Positions 61,973 through 64,000 of a DNA stretch of 64,000 nt are shown in pieces. A model generated the notes under the pieces. The model saw only the letters and a list, made by a program, of their open reading frames with translations. It was not told the DNA's origin and did not search any database. Position 1 is the stretch's first letter. Each line of letters begins with the position of its first letter. A program made the position numbers and the translations under genes. Source of the DNA: Flavobacterium sp. KACC 22763 (GTDB lineage Bacteria; Bacteroidota; Bacteroidia; Flavobacteriales; Flavobacteriaceae); contig NZ_CP117879.1 of the NCBI RefSeq assembly GCF_028736155.1, forward strand, positions 3,906,001 through 3,970,000. Direction: 5' to 3'.

Positions 61973-63526
61973 TTAATTCACCGCATCAACCAATCGTACA
62001 AACTCAGATCTGTAACCGTCTTCGTCATTTGACAAACCAGATTTTGCTAATCTTTTAATATCAGAACTTGAGCTGTTTGCAATATATTTTGATTCGCGTA
62101 ATTTTAGTCCGAACCAAGAAACCGCAGTTGTAAATTTGAAATCTTGAGAGCTATTTTCTAAGTCAGTTTTCTTATCTGCTATAACATTTACGATTTCAAT
62201 GCTTTTATTGCCATCAGGTTTTTTATATCTAAATTTTACTGTTGCTAGTTCATCACTATGATTTTCAGCAACTTTCTGCGTTTTAGTATATTTTAAATCT
62301 GAAGGAACATAATCGCTTTCCACACCTACTGGAACAATCTCATACAAAGCCGTAACCGAATGTCCGCTACCTAATTCTCCTGCATCAATTTTATCATTTT
62401 TAAAATCTTCTGCATTCAATTTTCGGTTTTCATAACCAATCAATCGATATGCTTGAACATGATTTGGATTAAACTCAATTTGAATTTTTACATCTTTCGC
62501 GATAGCAAACATTGATCCTTTAAATTCTTTTCCAAGAAAACGATTCGCTTCTTGAATGTTGTCGATATAAGCATAATTTCCATTTCCTTTATCAGCCAAA
62601 ATTTCCATTTTGCTGTCTTTGTAATTTCCCATTCCAAATCCTAAAACAGTTAAGAAAACACCAGACTCTCTTTTTTGTTCAATCAATTTCAGCATATCAT
62701 CATCAGAAGAAGCGCCAACATTAAAATCACCATCTGTAGCTATTACTACTCTATTGTTGCCGTCTTTAATAAAATTTTGCTGTGCTAGTTTATACGCCAA
62801 TTCGATTCCTTCTCCGCCTGCCGTGCTTCCGCCTGCGTGCAAATCGTCAAAAGCATCCATAATTTCGTCTTTATTATCTCCAGAAGTTGGCTCCAAAACT
62901 ACTCCTGCAGATCCCGCATAAACTACGATCGAAACTTTGTCAGTGCTTCTTAGCTCTTTCACTAAAACCTTCATAGATTCTTTCAGCAATGGCAATTTGT
63001 TTGGTTCATCCATAGAACCCGAAACATCCACTAAAAAAACCAGATTAATAGCCGGCAAATTTGCCATTGGAATATTTTTTCCCTGCAAACCAATCTTAAG
63101 CAGTCGGCTGTTTTTATTCCAAGGACAATCACTATATTCTGTATTAATCGCAAACGGATGCTCGCCATCAGGCTGTGGATATTTGTATTTAAAGAAGTTT
63201 ATCATTTCTTCCACGCGAACTGCGTCTTTTGGAACTTTCTGTCCTTCGTTTATAAATCGGCGAATATTGGTATACGATGCATTATCAACATCGATAGAAA
63301 AAGTGGATAGTGGTTCTTTTAGTGGAGATTCAAACGGATTTTCTTCTAATCCTGCATAGCTTTCTGTATTTGCATCAGGAATATAATTTTCCTCTTCAAT
63401 TAAATCGGTCGTCGCAACCGCAACTGCGGTAGAATCTACAGCCTCCGCGGCAGAGTAATCAGCTTTCTTACAGCCGAAAATAGTAAGTGCGAGGAATGCC
63501 ATCATAAAGAAATTAAGATTTCTCAT
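61973..63526 (-). CDS. YfbK-like von Willebrand lipoprotein
   Basis: 517 residues. Signal peptide with lipobox TIFGC, Cys 19 as lipid site. Residues about 70-160 form the YfbK N-terminal domain (PLSTFSIDVDNASYTNIRRF, AVRVEEMINFFKYKYPQPDG). The vWA domain has a full MIDAS (VFLVDVSGSMDEPNK, ATDGDFNVGASSDDD). The C-terminal DUF3520 domain follows (VKFRYKKPDG, FTTAVSWFGLKLRES). Convergent with the bat operon and likely related in function, though not part of it. Confidence 0.92.
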   Translation of the reverse strand: MRNLNFFMMAFLALTIFGCKKADYSAAEAVDSTAVAVATTDLIEEENYIPDANTESYAGLEENPFESPLKEPLSTFSIDVDNASYTNIRRFINEGQKVPKDAVRVEEMINFFKYKYPQPDGEHPFAINTEYSDCPWNKNSRLLKIGLQGKNIPMANLPAINLVFLVDVSGSMDEPNKLPLLKESMKVLVKELRSTDKVSIVVYAGSAGVVLEPTSGDNKDEIMDAFDDLHAGGSTAGGEGIELAYKLAQQNFIKDGNNRVVIATDGDFNVGASSDDDMLKLIEQKRESGVFLTVLGFGMGNYKDSKMEILADKGNGNYAYIDNIQEANRFLGKEFKGSMFAIAKDVKIQIEFNPNHVQAYRLIGYENRKLNAEDFKNDKIDAGELGSGHSVTALYEIVPVGVESDYVPSDLKYTKTQKVAENHSDELATVKFRYKKPDGNKSIEIVNVIADKKTDLENSSQDFKFTTAVSWFGLKLRESKYIANSSSSDIKRLAKSGLSNDEDGYRSEFVRLVDAVN

Positions 63527-63787
63527 AAAGTAAGTTTTTAAAAAATTAATAAAAGGTTATAGGCTTCAAATAAGGACTAGCATTCCGGATTTACTAGAGG
63601 CGATTATTTGCAATTTTTCGAGTATCAAAATCGTGCCAAATTTTTTACAAATATTTTTCTTACGTGAAAATAAAATGAGAAACCCTTATTTTTAAAGGGA
63701 TTTTTAGCTGAAAATATTTTTTTGTTTTTTTGTAAAATGAGAAATGTGAGAAGTGAAATGCAATTCTATCTTTTGTCCATACAGAAT

Positions 63788-63813
63788 TGTAGAGACGCAC
63801 TGCAGTGCGTCTA
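63788..63813 (+). repeat. AGACGCAC palindrome, copy 3, left arm of an inverted pair
   Basis: The 20-base palindrome at 63793-63812 plus asymmetric flank (TGTAG on the left, A on the right). The whole 26 bases recur exactly as the reverse complement at 63948-63973. Confidence 0.8.
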
Positions 63814-63869
63814 CGTCAAGCATATCGACAAACATTGTGTCAGATGCACTGGAATGAATATTTATTTTT

Positions 63870-63927
63870 TGCCACAGATTAAATGATTTTAAAAGATTAA
63901 TCCTTTCTAATCTTGTAATCTGTGGCA
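63870..63927. repeat. TGCCACAGATTA hairpin
   Basis: TGCCACAGATTA (63870-63881) and TAATCTGTGGCA (63916-63927): a perfect 12-base inverted repeat in the centre of the AGACGCAC pair. Confidence 0.8.
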
Positions 63928-63947
63928 GTAATTTATATTCTATGTGT

Positions 63948-63973
63948 TAGACGCACTGCAGTGCGTCTCTACA
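63948..63973 (-). repeat. AGACGCAC palindrome, copy 4, right arm of an inverted pair
   Basis: Exact reverse complement of 63788-63813, with core AGACGCACTGCAGTGCGTCT at 63949-63968. Same orientation as copy 1 at 46992. Confidence 0.8.
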
Positions 63974-64000
63974 GAATACCGGAATGTAAAATTAAAACTG

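Larger units (their letters stand above)
63527..64000. other. Gene-free, repeat-rich end of window
   Basis: 474 bases with no ORF of note. It contains two inverted copies of the AGACGCAC palindrome around a TGCCACAGATTA hairpin. The rest is AT-rich. Confidence 0.7.

Noticed and set aside
63527..64000. Possible insertion sequence or attachment site
   Set aside because: There are inverted repeats but no transposase, no target duplication and no tRNA; REP-like repeats explain it better.

Overview
The window is an AT-rich chromosomal segment from a member of the Bacteroidota, most likely a Flavobacterium. The reasons are the gene set (type IX secretion protein PorZ with a C-terminal sorting domain, type-B succinate dehydrogenase, a two-component-propeller protein beside recO, a complete Bat aerotolerance operon, an isoleucyl-tRNA synthetase of about 1130 residues), promoters of the Bacteroidota type (TTG, about 19 bases, TAnnTTTG), near absence of Shine-Dalgarno sequences, and many small palindromic intergenic repeats. 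I see no rRNA, tRNA, transposase, phage gene or CRISPR array; this is mostly core chromosome.

Layout. 1-4.9 kb: surface lipoproteins of unknown role, an Ig-like lipoprotein, an omega-amidase-type nitrilase and a DeoR regulator. 5-8.6 kb: sdhCAB operon on the minus strand, divergent from an HMG-CoA synthase gene (9-10.3 kb). 10.4-16.2 kb: a minus-strand accessory block with an SDR oxidoreductase and a Crp/Fnr-type regulator, each preceded by the same 16-base palindrome, then small membrane, acetyltransferase and hypothetical genes and a repeated-domain lipoprotein. 16.5-21.9 kb: aminopeptidase P with an S33 peptidase, ferritin, an AIM24-family protein and an alpha/beta hydrolase. 21.9-35 kb: two inverted copies of a three-gene module (two Roadblock/LC7-like proteins plus a divergent small basic protein) flank an ABC transporter fragment, an AddB-like nuclease, an OmpA porin with thrombospondin type 3 repeats, kbl, an AddA-like helicase-nuclease and lspA. 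35-44 kb: a DksA/TraR-like protein, ileS, recO, porZ and gdhA. 44-51.6 kb: outer-membrane protein, cystathionine gamma-synthase type enzyme, lipoproteins, AlbA_2 protein, SDR, GNAT and aldo/keto reductase. 51.8-61.9 kb: moxR, DUF58 and BatA-E operon. 62-63.5 kb: a convergent YfbK-like von Willebrand lipoprotein, then a repeat-rich spacer.

How the genes work together. sdhCAB forms complex II. MoxR, DUF58, the BatD-like protein, BatA, BatB, BatC, BatD and BatE form the envelope-associated MoxR/vWA machine. The AddA-like and AddB-like proteins should form one recombination nuclease-helicase although their genes are separated by kbl and ompA. PorZ belongs to type IX secretion.

The best candidate for an undescribed system is the duplicated Roadblock module: two tandem Roadblock-fold genes divergently arranged with a small basic protein ending in a KG-hydrophobic-FK-x-I...FS tail, present at 21.9-23.1 kb and again, inverted, at 33.8-34.9 kb. 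The second-best is the pair of identical Fnr-geometry palindromes, a likely small autoregulated regulon.
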